The notes under the pieces are model-generated. The model ran no database searches. It worked only from the letters and a program-made list of their open reading frames with translations, and was not told the DNA's origin. A stretch of DNA of 64,000 nucleotides from Xanthostigma xanthostigma (lineage: Eukaryota > Arthropoda > Insecta > Raphidioptera > Raphidiidae): positions 9,052,001 to 9,116,000 of the forward strand of contig OY754464.1 in the NCBI GenBank assembly GCA_963575645.1, given 5' to 3'. A program made the translations under genes and the position numbers. This document shows, in pieces, positions 22,701 through 35,601 of this stretch; within the stretch, counting starts at the first letter, position 1, and every line of letters starts with the position of its first letter.

Positions 22701-24680
22701 TAGGTACTGAACGCTGCGTTAAATTATTTCTGATGAATTTTTCCTATTTTGCTAAAGTTCTGTCGAGGCTTTCCAAGTTAATATTAACCCATTACAGTGA
22801 GATATATTTTATAGTAAGGTTGAAAATAACCAATAATGTTGCAAAAACATACCTACCTCTATCTATTTATGCAGTATGGGCGAAAAGTATGGGTAAATAA
22901 TTTTTTGTTGTTTATGGTTCTATGTAGGTACATACAAAATAAGTAGATAAAGGATTTTGTGTGCTTTAAAACTGGGGTTTTATTATAAGTCGCAAAATTT
23001 CAAAGAATTTGTTAAACAACTCATGCATTTTAAAAGTACAGTTGTACATAAAAGAACAGGGCTGTATTCACATTTTTTATATTGAAAATTTCAAATGATA
23101 AAGCAACTTTTGGAGCATAATTTCTAGAATTTTGTTCTGAAGATCGAACTTAATTCCATTTAGACTAGGTACTACTTAGTATCGGCGTATTCACGTTTTT
23201 TCAATTTTGGAAAATTCATAACTTTGAATATATTAATTTTACGAAAAAAACTTTACATTTTGGCTGGAGATCAGTGAAATAATATAAAAAAAAATTGTTC
23301 AAAAGAAAAAGATATTTTTTCCTCTTGTTATAATATTTTTTTTTAATATCAGAACGGATTTCCGTCTGGTGACATGGGTTTTCAAAAATTATTTATACCT
23401 ACTAGGTATATGTCCGGGACACATAAAAATTCGATACGGATGTGCCAATACTATACTTTGTCTGATTTATATCCTTCAAAATCTATTACATCAAAATATG
23501 TATTGTTTTTTTAAAATCATCTTAATTTAGGTGCGGCTTGATGGTAACTTAGATCTTTTTTCGGACGGAAGTAACGTTCAGCAAAGTCTATCTGTTAATA
23601 CGTGGTTTCCGTTACCATAGTAATAAGGCGATCTCACAGATGGAGGCATCAAAACACATCTGTATTGTTTTTTTTTATTTTGAAGTTATTTGATTTTTGC
23701 TTCACTACACTAAGTTTAAACAAAAATATTGACCAAACCATCTCTGTTGAAAGAAAGTAACCATTGCAAATACCTGTTTCAAATTACCCACCTTCTTTTC
23801 TTTTCGTTTTGTTACAAAAGATTATAGGCTCCGAGAATTTCAATGCAGTAACAAAAGAATATTTTTTTGTTAAAAACTTTCATACACCGGATTTATGTTT
23901 TGAAAAATTGGAAATGTATACCTTTGAAAATGGGCAATAAACCATTTTTGAGAAAAAGTACACAGATGTTCATAAATTACAACCAAGGTCGGATTATGAC
24001 AATTTGCAGCCTTAGGCTTGTTCTTGTACTAAAAACGTGCCTATAATGAAATAAATGGTCATGCATATTCCACATCCATACAATACTGGAGACATTTTTT
24101 AAATAAAGAAAAAACATTAAACTTTATTTAAAAACAGTTTCTTGAATCCTGTTAGTTTCAATAACTATATTTTGAAGTATTTTTCTCGTACCTTTTGAAT
24201 CAAAATCTTTTCTAATGAAACAGAAGAGCAACGTTCACGCTGACAACAATTACTTTTGTAATAATTAGGTATATTTCTAAACTTGAAAACTGCTGTTCAT
24301 GAATAACAATAAAGAAACTTGAATAAATTTAAAAAAAAATATGTACCAATGTTTGCATAAGAGGGGGAGGGGGTATGAGCTTTGCTTACTTTGCTGACAA
24401 GGGGGAGGGGGGATAAAAAATTACTAAAATTCTGCTTACGTAACTGAATTTATGGTTAGGTAACTGCTGAATACGGCGAAAGATCGTATTTTTCGGCCTA
24501 TAAGGCTAGGTTTATATGGTGGGCCCACCAACGCGCGTTATCATATAAACAGTTATACCTATACAATTGTATAGAAATTGTAAACGCGCGTTAGGCTCGC
24601 GCGTTGAACCTTTTTAACCGACGAAAAACAAAAACGGAGGAGGTTCTCAATTCGACGCGTATATTTTTTTTTTTTTTTTT

Positions 24681-24711
<31 letters not shown>

Positions 24712-27700
24712 TGTATGACCACGCATAACTTTTTACAGAGTAGTCCGATTTTGATAATTATTTTTTTGTTTGAAAGGGTATACCCCGAAGTTGGTCCCAT
24801 ATAAATTTCGTAGAAAAATTCCAACCCTAAGGGTAGGAAACCAGGGGATGATTGATTGTTCACTCACTGATTGTAATGTATGACCACACATAACTTTTTA
24901 CAGAGTGGTCCAATTTTGATAATTATTTTTTTATTGGATAGGGTATACCTCGAGGTTCGTCTCATATAAATTTGGAAAAAAAATTCCTACCCTAAGGGTG
25001 GGAAAATAGGGGTGATTTATTGTTCACTCACAGATTTTCATGCTGAGTTGTGTATATTACAATTATAAATTATATAGCCACAAAAAATTATTAAATAAAA
25101 ACTTTTTAACAAAAAAATTAAACCGCCGAAAAACTGAAAAGCAAAAAATAATAAATATTTTTATTTAACTAAGTTCTATCTAAGTAGTTGAACGTATGTG
25201 AAAGTCTAGTATATCTAAGTAATTTTGAGTCGGCGTCAAACCATCAATGAACAAAGATCACTAAAAGAAATAACCAAATCAAACAATGATACGTGAAATC
25301 TCCAGCGATAAACATTAACATTAAACATGCGCTCTCCACACGACCACTCGCAAAGACGTGTGCCCGTTAGGGTTGCTCTGTCGCTGATATTAACTTCGTG
25401 AACGCTCAGAGATTTCCGGCGAAGGATTGTTGACGCCGACTCAAAATTACTTAGATATACTAGACTTTCACATACGTTCAACTACTTAGATAGAACTTAG
25501 TTAAATAAAAAGATTTATTATTTTTTGCTTTTCAGTTTTTCGGCGGTTTAATTTTTTTGTTAAAAAGTTTTTTTACATAGAAAAATGGACTCAAACTTTG
25601 GGTGCGTCTTATGGTCCGAAGGTAACATTAAAATATTTTTTTCAATAAATCGTCTCTAAATTTATTTTAACAACAAATAAAAATTATGATCCGAAAGTAA
25701 CATTAAAATATATTTTTCAAAAAATCGTCTTATAAATTTGAGGTGCGTCTTATCGGTATTACGAATATTATTGAAGCCTCTGCCTCATTACCTGCCGCAT
25801 GATATTTTGAATTTATTAAGTTTAAAAAAGAAACAAAGGCATCTTTAGGTACTTATCAATGTCTATAATTTGTATTTATTATTTTTTTTTTGCAATTTGA
25901 TGTTTTGACGACCGCGCTGGCTGAGCTTAAAAAAAAAATTTTTTAAGTAACATTACTGAAACGTGTTGTCAGGGATATTATTTTTGTTACATAAATATAT
26001 CAAAATTTATGACATTTCTGGCATTGAAAATTTAAAAAAAAAGTATTTTTTCACAGGATATGAACGAACTAAAATTTTGCGGTATTGTTTTCGTGAAATT
26101 ATAAATATTACTTTAAGTACCGTTTTAATAACTCGGTAAGCAACAGATTTGATTTTTTTGTAGAATTTGTCGAATAATAAATCTATTATCCTTTGTTTAC
26201 GTGTGTAGTCAGCGTACAGCGACATAGTCAGAGCGTTTCATTCATGATATACACCAGGTGCAAAATTATTCTGGAAATATTATATTGACATTCCCATCTA
26301 CACAACAGAACTACCAAAGTACATTGTTTTGATGTATCTCTAAAGATTTGGCCAGCGTTAGCCATATAAGCGTACGAAAACAGTTTTTTTTTGACAAAAC
26401 AATGTCATAGTTCAGCCGTTTTGTACAAAATATTTATAAATTATATACAGAAACCTTCCTCGTTTATCGCTCTTTCTAATAATAGCAATATTTAGCCATA
26501 CCTATAAGCGTACAAAAACATTTTTTTTTTACAAAACACCGTCATAGTTCAGCCGTTTTGTACAAAATATTTACAAATTATATACAGAAACCTTTCTCGT
26601 TTATCGCTCTTTCTAATAATAACAATATCCAATAATAATTTTAATTATTAATTTCTTTATAGACAGCTCTACTAATTCAGTATCTCTAAAGATTTGGCCA
26701 GCGTTAGCCATATAAGCGTACGAAACAGTTTTTTTTTGACAAAACACCGTCATAGTTCAGCCGATTTGTATGAATATTTACAAATTATACACAGAAACGT
26801 TCCTCGTTTATCGCTCTTTCTAATAATAACAATATCCAATAATAATTTTAATTATTAATTTCTTTATAGACAACTCTACTAATTCAGTCGAAATGTCGTC
26901 ATCCTGTGTCAATTCAACATTCAGTTCTCCCGATCCAACAATGAACCAAAGGTCGCCTACCTATTCAATAATGAACCAACGGTCCTCTGACAGTTCAACA
27001 ATGGACCAAAGGTTCCCTACAAGAAACAGACCGATGAATACAATATTCAACTCATCCGGCTCACATACGAATTCGGCGAATACGTCCCCCACAGCTTCGT
27101 ATAACATGACTTCAGCTCTCGAATCGACATCGACTCGTCCGTTGTTTTTTGGGGCCCTTCGCGCAACAAATTCAGTATTTAATACTGCAAATTCGTTGTT
27201 TTCGAACGATATGAATACTCATCAGGAACCTGTAGCAAGCATCAGTCAACCAAATATAAATGCTATTGAGTATTATAGAAGCAATTCTATATCGCCAGTT
27301 GTTGAAGACGACAGATCGATTGTTTCAAGTAGCGGAGGATCAATGGAAACACTAACTCCTCATTGTCATGGTTGCAAAGAAATAGTAAGTTTTTTTTTAA
27401 AGTATCTTTATTTCTATGACGAACATAATATTTCCCGTGATTCAGTAGATTATTGTCTTGGATTAGATGTATTCCCAGTACAAAATCTCTACAGCCCGTA
27501 ACCTGGCCACTGAACTATAATAACACTGAAACATGTATTTCCCGAGACAAAAAAAAAATCACTCATTATAGACGGAGAGCTGGCTACGGAGAACATGGGT
27601 GACTCGGTGCAGAGCTGAAAATTTGCAGAATAATAGGAGATAGTACAAGTAAGTAGGGAAAAAATTGCCAGAAGGCTAGGCGGAAGATAAAGAACAGCCA

Positions 27701-30700
27701 GAAGGCGCTAATGTTGCGAAAAATCAGTGCACTTCTGGCAATTTCTGTACTTATTCTGTAATTCAAAACTAGATTATATATTATATATATTATACATTAT
27801 ATAGTTATAAGGGCATACTGAAAATTCAAACATGATATAATAATTACATTCGACAAATATTCAAAATTATTAATGACATTTCGATAGAAATAAAATTAAA
27901 TAAATTAATATAATTACGTTGTTATAACAACGTAATTTTATTAAAGAAAATATATGACGATTAATTTTATTTCTATCAAAATGTCATTAATAATTTTGAA
28001 TATTTGTCGAATGTAATTATTATATCATGTTTGAATTTTCAGTATGCCCTTATAACTATATGATGTATAATATATATAATATATAATCTAGTTTTGAATT
28101 ATAGAATAAGTATAGAAATTGCCAGAAGTGCACTGATTTTTCGCAACATTAGCGTCTTCTGGCGGCTCTTTATCTTCCGCCTAGCCTTCTGGCAATTTTT
28201 TCCCTACTTACTTGTACTATCTCCTGTTATTCTGCAAATTTTCAGCTCTGCACCGAGTCACCCATTTTCTCCGTAGCCAGCTCTCCGTCTATAATGAGTG
28301 ATATTTTTTTTGTCTCGGGAAATACATATTTCAGTGTTATTATAGTTCAGTGGCCAGGTTACGGGCTGTAGAGATTTTGTACTGGGAATACATCTAATCC
28401 AAGACAATAATCTACTGAATCACGGGAAATATTAATCTTTCAAATATACAGTGCAACCTCTTTATAACGAATCTCAAGGGACTGAGGATTTTTTTTCGAT
28501 ATATGGAGGGAAGAAAGAAAAATAACCAAATTTCATACCTAATTAATTTATTCCAAACACATATAGTCTGTTAACTTTGCCTGACGTTTTTTGCTATGCC
28601 AATATTTGTTTTGTATTTTGTTAAGTATCTTATGCATGTCTTGGGATGTGGTGGTATCATCTTCATTAAACAATAGGAATTTTTCGATAAGTTTGGCGGC
28701 ATCAAGTGCTTGTTGAATAGTTGGTGATGGTTCAGAATCTAAATATTTGCTGACGCAATAGAGAATAATAGAGAATGGCTGTTGCGCTATAAATAGGGTA
28801 TTAATGTATGGGTTTTAAGGTAAACCAATCAAATTGTAAAAAATTCAACGTTATAGGGAGTTTTTCGTTATAACGAAGGACGTTATAAAGAGGTTACACT
28901 GTATGTAGATGCGAATTTAATTTTTGATATAATTTTTTCGTGAGATCCTTTATTTAACCGAAAAAGTTGTGGACCGCGAATGCGCGTCTATATTATTAAA
29001 TTGAAGGATAATGGATTGCTTCTAAATCTGATATAAGTAATGCTTCTTTTACAGGTGAAGGTGTTTTGGGAATGCTACACGTGTCACATGTCGTGCTGCG
29101 CACGCTGCATTTCTGATCATGGCAAATTAAATCATAACACTTCACTTTACGATAATTGCTCATCGGTTCCAACAACTTTTGAAATGCCATCGAACAATTT
29201 TGTCCCTCGCACATATTGTGCACAGCACGCGCTATACATGAATTTTTTCTGCAAAATGTGCAGAACAGAGATATGTAAAATGTGCATTTTTCGGGATCAT
29301 AGAAATCATCACATTGCTTCAGAAGAAGAGTTTGCAAGAATGATTGAACAGAAGAAAAAAATGGCACTTTTACGTAAATATTATCAAGAATTTTCAGAAA
29401 GAGCAACGCAAACTCAAAACGTCATTGCTGCTTGCGATACAAACTTAATCAATGGCCGTCATGAAATTGTTTTTTTCGCAGAAAAACTTAAGGAAATTAT
29501 TGACCAATACGCGCAAGTATGTATAAAACAATTGACAGAAAATAACAAACAGGAACTGATACTTCTTAACCAGAAAAACTTATTTTATAAAGCTTGGATA
29601 CACAGATATCAAAATGTTATGGTGAATTTCGAGGCGACTGAAAGATTTCCAGATACAGAATTATCGACCTTGGAGAGCTTGATTAGAGAAGGAGACAATT
29701 ATAAAATAACACCTTATTCTGTGCATCGTTATTTTGGGTATTCAGAGGAACATATGAGAAATGCATTACCGAGAATTTTTGGAGAAGTGAAATTGTTTGT
29801 TGTATATCCATTTCGACACTTTTATGAAAATTCGAAACCAAGACCAATTTATAATATAGGAAAGCGTGTAGTGATCAAGAGGCCGATGACTAATCCGGTC
29901 TTTTTCGGAAGCGAGGAAAGACAACCGGGGCATCTTACCCGAGCGTACGGCGTGTGTTGCGACCGGAACAACAATTACTATGTTACGGATAGAACCGATA
30001 ATTGTGTTTACATATATGATAAAGATTTGAAGTACAGATTCCGTTTTGGATCGGGCGGTACAGATCTAGGGGAGTTCAACCATCCTTCGGGAATTTGCAT
30101 CGATTCTTACGGAAGAATAATAATAGCTGACAAGGATAATCACAGAATACAAGTTTTCAGTGGTAACTTCGAGTTCATGTTTGCATTTGGTAAGCAAGGC
30201 AGTGAAATAGGAGAATTTAAATATCCGTGGGAAGTGGCGGTAAACCATAAACGCGAGATTCTCGTTTCTGATTCAAGAAATCATCGTCTACAGTTATTTA
30301 ACTCTGAAGGTAGAATCATAAGGGTAATAGGACCGGATCTATCGATTCGTGATCTCAAAATTGATCAGCCTCGAGGCATATGCTTCACACCCTTGGGTCA
30401 CATATTGATGACGGATTTTAATAATCATCGGTTGATTTTAATCCATTACGAAACACTGGAAGCTCAGACCTATGGTTGCTTGGGAAAAGGATTGGGTGAA
30501 TTTTGCCGACCACAAGGCGTTGCTTGTGACGACGAGGGCAATATTATTGTCGCTGATTCACGCAACTGTTGCATTAAGGTTAGTAAATTAAGTTTTTACA
30601 TTAAATAATCACGTTACATAACTTTTATAAAATTTTATGACTAGTGAAACCAATATGCAGTGGCGCATTTACGCATGGGCTGGCGCCAGATTCTGAGAAA

Positions 30701-32753
30701 CTAAACAATATGTTATATCCTTCAGTTAAAAAATGACACCATTCATTCGAAATCTCACATTTTGTGAAATTCCTTAACTGTCCTTTCAATATTCAATATT
30801 CGCTTCTATCAGTTGGTTAACTTACTTTCAAATTAATACGTGATTAATTGTGTTCTGCCTGATTGATTGACTTTCTGCAGCCGTCTAACCGGTGTACCAT
30901 CTTCTTAACTGCATCTGCCTAAATTTGTTTACTTCCCTGACTTCCCGGAAAACATTTACAAATATAATTTTTTAAATACAAGAAGAAGCTGGGAGATAGA
31001 GACAATATAGAACAGCCCACGTTAGGCTGCGTACATTAGGTGCTTTTAGGTTACAAATTAGGCGATTCCCTATGCCTCTGGTTCCTAGTTTCGCCAGGAA
31101 TCGATTTTCGAATACAAAAAGCTGAGATTTAGAGGCAATGTGAAATAGCCGGGTTAGGTTGTGTAAGAATTAGGTTAGGGTAAATTAGGGGCGGTATTTT
31201 TTTTGTTCAGTTCATTGCCAATATTATGAGCTCACATGTTTACACATCGCCTCTCGTGAGTACCGCGTTCAGTGTTGCCAGAACTTTTTTGTTTTGCGTA
31301 CTAGATCAGGGTTGAAAAAAGTACAAAAAAGTAGAAAAAAGTACTAGAATTTTTTTAAGATTTGCCAACCACAAATGACTTTTTTTTAAAAACCTGGCTT
31401 AAATAATTTTGTTGTGTGCACAATTAGAGAGCAAAAAAAAACGAATTTCCTTTTTTTTAACAACCTAATTTCACAAATTTTATTTTATTTTATTTGTATT
31501 AAAAAGTACTAGATTTATTAAAAAGTACTAGATTTTTGCTTCAACCATATTATATTTAATAATAACATTTGGCTTCAACGTACTAGCGTACAGAAAATGA
31601 CAAAAAAGTACTAGATCTAGTACAATTGTACTAGACTGGCAACACTGAGCGCGTTACTCACACAATTTTTTTATTTATGTAAAGCCCGCCATTCATTATC
31701 CTGCACGCAGTCCACCGCGCAGGCAGGAAGTCGCTCACACACTATACTGCAAGCAGTCCAAACCCGTCATTCACTATCCTGCATGCAGTCCGCCACGTAG
31801 GCAGAAAGTCACTCACACACTATCCTGCAAGCAGTCCGTCGTCAGTGTTTTTGCCTATTTTGCTAGTGACGTTTCTCTTTGAAAATGCCTAATCTACGCT
31901 GTCTTGTCAAAAAAAAGAAAATAGCTATTTTACTATGTTTGGTTCTATTACTAGAAAAAAATAAAAAAAGAATATGGGAAAAGAAACTGTTAAAGATTCG
32001 TCACAAGAAATGTATTTGTGCTTGTGACGCTACAATGTTAAAGGAAATTGATGCTGATGACTATAAAAATTACTTAAGGATGGATGAAGAGACTTTTCGA
32101 TATTTATTACGTGGCACCAATAATAACAAGACAAAACACTATGATGCGCAACAGCATTTCTGCAGAGCAACGATTGGTGGCTACTTTGCGATTCTTGGCT
32201 ACTGGAAGGTCATATGAATGTTTGAAATTTAGCACCAAAATTTCACCGCAATTGCTTGGCAAAATTATACCTGAGACATGTAAAACACCAAATTCTCTAC
32301 TGCGCGCGAAAATGCAGGACGCCGTGCAGGGCGCCACGCAACTGACAGTCCGGCGCGGCGGACTGCAAGTAGTGGGAGGAGCTTGCAGGTCTCAAGCAGG
32401 ACGCAACGATCATCCTGCGTCCATCTGCCGGACACCGCGCAGACTGCAAGCATATTCATTAACCTGCATCACTCGGCGGACGGCAAGGCGGACTGCCATG
32501 CAGGATAGTGAATGGCGGGCTTTAGCCCTTTCCCGACTGACCTTGAATATTTGGATATTCAGTGTTAAAAGTAATGAGTCTAATTTTTTGGTTGCAGATG
32601 TACAGCAACGATATGCGCCCTCTATGGAAAGAAGGTTACGGTCCAGGACCCAACGTGGACGCCCTAGATCGGCCAAGCGGTATATGCATAAATGGGGATG
32701 GTAACGTTGTCTTAGTAGATTACACGAAAAATCGTGTTGCAATATTCAAATAA
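19754..32753 (+). CDS. wech: B-box/coiled-coil/NHL protein of the wech/LIN-41/TRIM71 class, five coding exons
   Basis: RING-less TRIM-NHL protein. The family acts in post-transcriptional repression (LIN-41/TRIM71) and, for fly Wech, in integrin-linked muscle attachment. Proposed coding exons are 19754-19756 (ATG only), 20179-20251, 26870-27384, 29055-30578 and 32598-32753. All phases agree and the total is 756 aa. An alternative start is the Met at 20233 (GCAGCAATGG context); an in-frame stop at 19724 lies upstream of the first ATG. The N-terminus is Ser/Asn/Thr-rich with three M[N/D]QR units. B-box 1 (CHGC at 191-194, CYTC, CCARC, DH) is split by intron 3. B-box 2 (YCAQH...CKMC...CKMCIFRDHRNHH) spans about 251-283, a coiled coil about 290-380, and six NHL repeats about 490-756 with IADKDNHRIQVF, VSDSRNHRLQLF, MTDFNNHRLILI and VADSRNCCIK. 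An AATAAA overlaps the stop codon. No RING or obvious filamin domain is present. Class assignment is firm; exact orthology is less so because the sequence is divergent. Confidence 0.8.
21110..21707. mobile_element. TIR element with TACAGGGTGTC-type ends
   Basis: The left end TACAGGGTGTCAAAGTTT and right end TTTGGGACAATCTGTA are imperfect inverted repeats about 600 bp apart. The interior is AT-rich and non-coding. Confidence 0.45.
24711..25035 (+). repeat. Two tandem copies of a ~165-bp unit
   Basis: Units begin at 24711 and 24876 with ATGTATGACCAC and CATAACTTTTTACAGAGT, and share GGGTATACC and CCTAAGGGT blocks through TTGTTCACTCAC. They diverge by roughly a tenth. The preceding poly(T) run (24664-24706) borders the array. 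Confidence 0.8.
25098..25572. mobile_element. Fold-back element, 142-bp arms
   Basis: Arms 25098-25239 and 25430-25572 are near-perfect inverted copies (outer AAAACTTTTTAACAAAAAAA, inner GAGTCGGCGTCAA) around a 190-bp unique loop. It lies in intron 2 of the wech-like gene. No transposase is present. Confidence 0.85.
26334..26886 (+). repeat. Tandem duplication containing an extra copy of the wech exon-3 splice acceptor
   Basis: Units starting TATCTCTAAAGATTTGGCC at about 26334 and 26684 both run through TTCGTTTATCGCTC to TTCTTTATAG and ACARCTCTACTAATTCAG. A partial third copy of the middle part starts near 26488. The real acceptor is at 26868-26869 and the duplicated one at 26661-26662. Splicing to the upstream copy would read into a TAA within about 20 codons, so it should act as a decoy. 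Confidence 0.85.
27427..28434. mobile_element. 1-kb palindrome (fold-back element plus flanks) in wech intron 3
   Basis: Arms 27427-27899 and 27961-28434 (about 473 bp each) are nearly perfect inverted copies around a 61-nt loop, which itself contains a small palindrome at 27912-27937. The core (GACGGAGAGCTGGCTACGG inward) is the same element as at 52840-53869. The outer 140 bp of each arm is absent from that second copy. The left arm begins only 42 bp after the GTAAGT donor at 27385. Confidence 0.92.
28449..28901 (-). mobile_element. Tigger/pogo-like element with transposase C-terminal remnant
   Basis: Ends CAGTGCAACCTCTTTATAAC and its inverse, TA on both sides. The minus strand carries a remnant reading like SPTIQQALDAAKL and a lysine-rich C-terminal end, matching pogo/Tigger (DDE_1) transposase tails. 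Related copies lie at 35602-36047 and 42856-43363. The catalytic core is deleted. Confidence 0.8.
30579..31269 (+). other. Proximal part of the last wech intron
   Basis: No exon, RNA gene or clear element was seen. Short GGTTAGG-like motifs at about 31147-31185 are too few and irregular to call telomere-type repeats. Confidence 0.5.
31270..31647. mobile_element. hAT-type MITE
   Basis: Ends CAGTGTTGCCAG and CTGGCAACACTG are inverted. The flanks ACCGCGTT (31262-31269) and AGCGCGTT (31648-31655) match at 7 of 8 bases. The interior is full of AAAGTACTAGA-type motifs. Confidence 0.85.
31681..32523 (+). mobile_element. Degenerate PIF/Harbinger element with N-terminal transposase fragment
   Basis: Ends AAAGCCCGCCATTCATTATC and inverse. 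Subterminal tandem units contain CCTGCA(A/T/C)GCAGTCC. A fragment from about 31884 reads YLRMDEETFRYLL in one frame. A second frame then carries AEQRLVATLRFLATGRSYE and KIIPETCK, so a frameshift separates them. These blocks belong to HARBI1-type transposases, and the DDE part is missing. It lies in the last wech intron. Confidence 0.85.
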
Positions 32754-35601
32754 AAGTCTTCTTGGACTTATAAATCGCGGGGTTTTTAATGGCATAATAT
32801 GCTCGAAAAAATCACCAAATTTTCTATTAAAAAATGATAAATTATATAGAATTAAAGCAACTAAATATTTTTAATATGGATATTTTTGCTGAAAAGAAAA
32901 AATATTGACTACTCAAATTTGAAAAATTTGGTGTTTTTAGTTTCTTTTAACGGGTTTTTTCTTCAATTTCAAATTTTATTATTTATTTTAAAAACTTCCT
33001 TTTGCTCTTTTGAAAAATATACAAATGAATAAAAACTACTACTTATTGGAAAGATTTTTCGGAAATAAAAAATGTAAAATAATACGGTAGGTAATTTAAT
33101 TTTATTGCAAATTTTTTTATGGACTAAGTCCATACTTATACGAATACATGTCTTAATTATCGGTTAGATTTGTTAATATTAATAGGATGCTTGATCTATT
33201 ACAATATAAATTATTTAATTATACGTTACTACCATTCATAAGTAACAAATAAACTTGTGATGAACCTATGTCTGTAATTTTGTTTGGTATTTACTATTTA
33301 GTACGTTTTTGTTTGTCCTATTTGTCTGTTGCATCACTTGAATCGGAGGAAAAAAATGACTTTCGCGTAAATGAAGACGGTGAAAAAAACTAAATAAATT
33401 TTCGTTCAAATAACTAATAATGCGCTATTGTTATTGATAAATCCGTCTACATATAAATAATTGAGACGTGCCCTTTTTCCGGGCAAAATGTTGTTTTTAA
33501 AAATTAGGTAGTTTTTATGATCGTGATATCTATTGGCTGTTCACATAATTTGGCTCAGCATTCCTACATTTTGAAAAAAAAACTTTAACACAATTTTTTA
33601 AATACTTAAGTTTATTACCTCTTTTATATAATCTATAAATAGTACAATATAAAATAGATAATCTATTATTATAATTATATGTTTTGTAAAATATAAAAAC
33701 TTGTCGAAGTTAACGACTACAGCATAAGTTAACAAATTACAAATTTAGTAGATCATGAAAATTAAGTTTACAGACTAAGTAAAAGTTCTTTTATTACGTG
33801 AGTGTAATTCGTGGTATCAAATTTCAAACCAGCAAAGTAAACAACAATTTAGTATTTTTAAATCATAGACCACAGTGCCGAATGTGACTTATGCAGCGGA
33901 TTTCGGGGACTAAACCACAATATGTGAAAGATACTATCTTCCTAAACTTTGAAACTTAGATACCTGAATAAAGAATAGGAACAAAATAAATTGCCTATTT
34001 ATAAGATAATTTTTCTGTTTCGTAAAATTTGCTGTTTTGTTCAGAAATTATCTATTTTATTAATTTGATCCGGCAATGATGAGCCAAAACGACGTGAAAT
34101 ATATAAAATATTAGTACATTTATCGAAAAGAGCAAAAGGATTTTAGTAATTGCAGCTGCTGCAACGATTTTGTGATATAACTAATAATTTTCTACGTATT
34201 TTCTTAAAAAATACTTAAATAAAATATCGATATTGACAAAAAACTGACTTTTGTCAATTTGTATACGAAATCAATAAAATTTCATTTCTATGTTGAGTTG
34301 ATTTAAATTTATGTGGTTATTTTATCATTTTTAATTTGGAGGCTTGCCAAACTTAGGCTAACTGTTTAAATAATACTACGTACTAATCTAGATCTTTAAA
34401 AAAATCTAATGGATCTTCTTTAAATAAGAACATTAAATCTAAATAGTACCGAAAATATGACTGATGAGTAGTATAGTTGACAAATGATTTTTTAAGTAAA
34501 TAATTCAAAAAGCTTTTAGAGAAAACATGATGTTCTCGCGGTAGTTTGATAATAATAGGTCTTTTAGTAATCTAATTTTCTTATTTTAAATTTATATTAT
34601 GTTAAAACGGATTTAGTTGAAACTAAATCAGGTGGGATTTTAAATGCAGCAATTATTTTGCAAAAAATTGCAGCTATTGGTAAATAAGTATAGCTTCAAG
34701 GCTACCTAACAAAGCATTAAAAAGTAGGTCGCTCTTGTCTTACAAGAAGTTTGTCTTTTATTTAATTTTTTAATTCAACCAGTGTTGATTGTTTTTTAAT
34801 ATTCAGTCGTGATTTAGTGAGATGCGGGTACAAGATTATATTATATCTTCAATTTTATTTTAAAAATAATAATCATTCAAAAATGAATAATTAAATATTA
34901 TTATTGGTGATAGTTTTTCCAGTACAGTAAAGTTCAAAAAATTGTACGCAATTATAAACTTAAAAATAGAAAAAAAGTTAGTGGGTCTCAACTTTTTAGA
35001 TCCCTTTATATTATCGATGTTTTTTAACGACGACGTAGTGTTTTCAATGTCGCTAATTTTAATAAGGTGCTGGTTCAAGTCTTGAAGGGCGTACGCAGAA
35101 TTTTCTTCCGAGGGTGGGAAGGGTTATGAGAGACTGTATATTCGAAATATCCGGTTGGTGTTAAGAATTACTGGCAAATATTAATAATTATCTAACAATG
35201 TGATTAATAAACCTGCATTCATTGTCATTACATTTACAGGTATATTAAACGGTTTTATTTAACTTCACCGCGTTCCGTATATTTGTTTTAAACCTTGCGA
35301 TAGATTTATCCAATTGTGTTGAAATTTTGCACACATGTGTTTTTCCGATGACAATACAATATTATGCTAACTAGCTGATCGATCTGGCTAATCGCACTAT
35401 TCAATTTTCATATACTTCCCGTTATAGCCCAGTGGTTGAAGATTTGAATGCGGAATTAATTAGGGAAAAACTGGAAATTGTTTTAATCCCTTAAGTTTAG
35501 GTCTGAAATAAACGTGCTAAGTTTTCCCCCCTCAGGCTTTCAGAAAATTGTCTATAGACATGGATTATTACATTTATTTTATTTTATTTATCATATATAC
35601 A

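Larger units (their letters stand above)
20252..26333 (+). other. Intron 2 of the wech-like gene, mostly repeats
   Basis: Six kilobases without a recognisable exon. Besides the elements listed separately it holds a 40-bp poly(T) stretch at about 24664-24706, G-rich motifs at 24361-24414 and short copies of a family with TTATGGTCCGAA at 25611 and TTATGATCCGAA at 25684 (related to the element at 60349-61165). The small frames at 20509-20820 and 21194-21409 have no support. Confidence 0.55.

Noticed and set aside
24664..24706. Long poly(T) as the tail of a retrotransposed gene
   Set aside because: No coding or processed-gene sequence adjoins it; the neighbours are a tandem repeat and MITE-like sequence.
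27584..28276. Repeated 60-codon frame beginning MNYRISTEIARSALIF in both orientations (also at 52751 and 53677)
   Set aside because: It is present only because it lies in the arms of the fold-back family; the opposed copies share it by inversion. It has no start context or domain, so I treat it as chance.
31147..31190. GGTTAGG-like motifs resembling the insect telomere repeat TTAGG
   Set aside because: Only a few irregular occurrences, not a tandem array.
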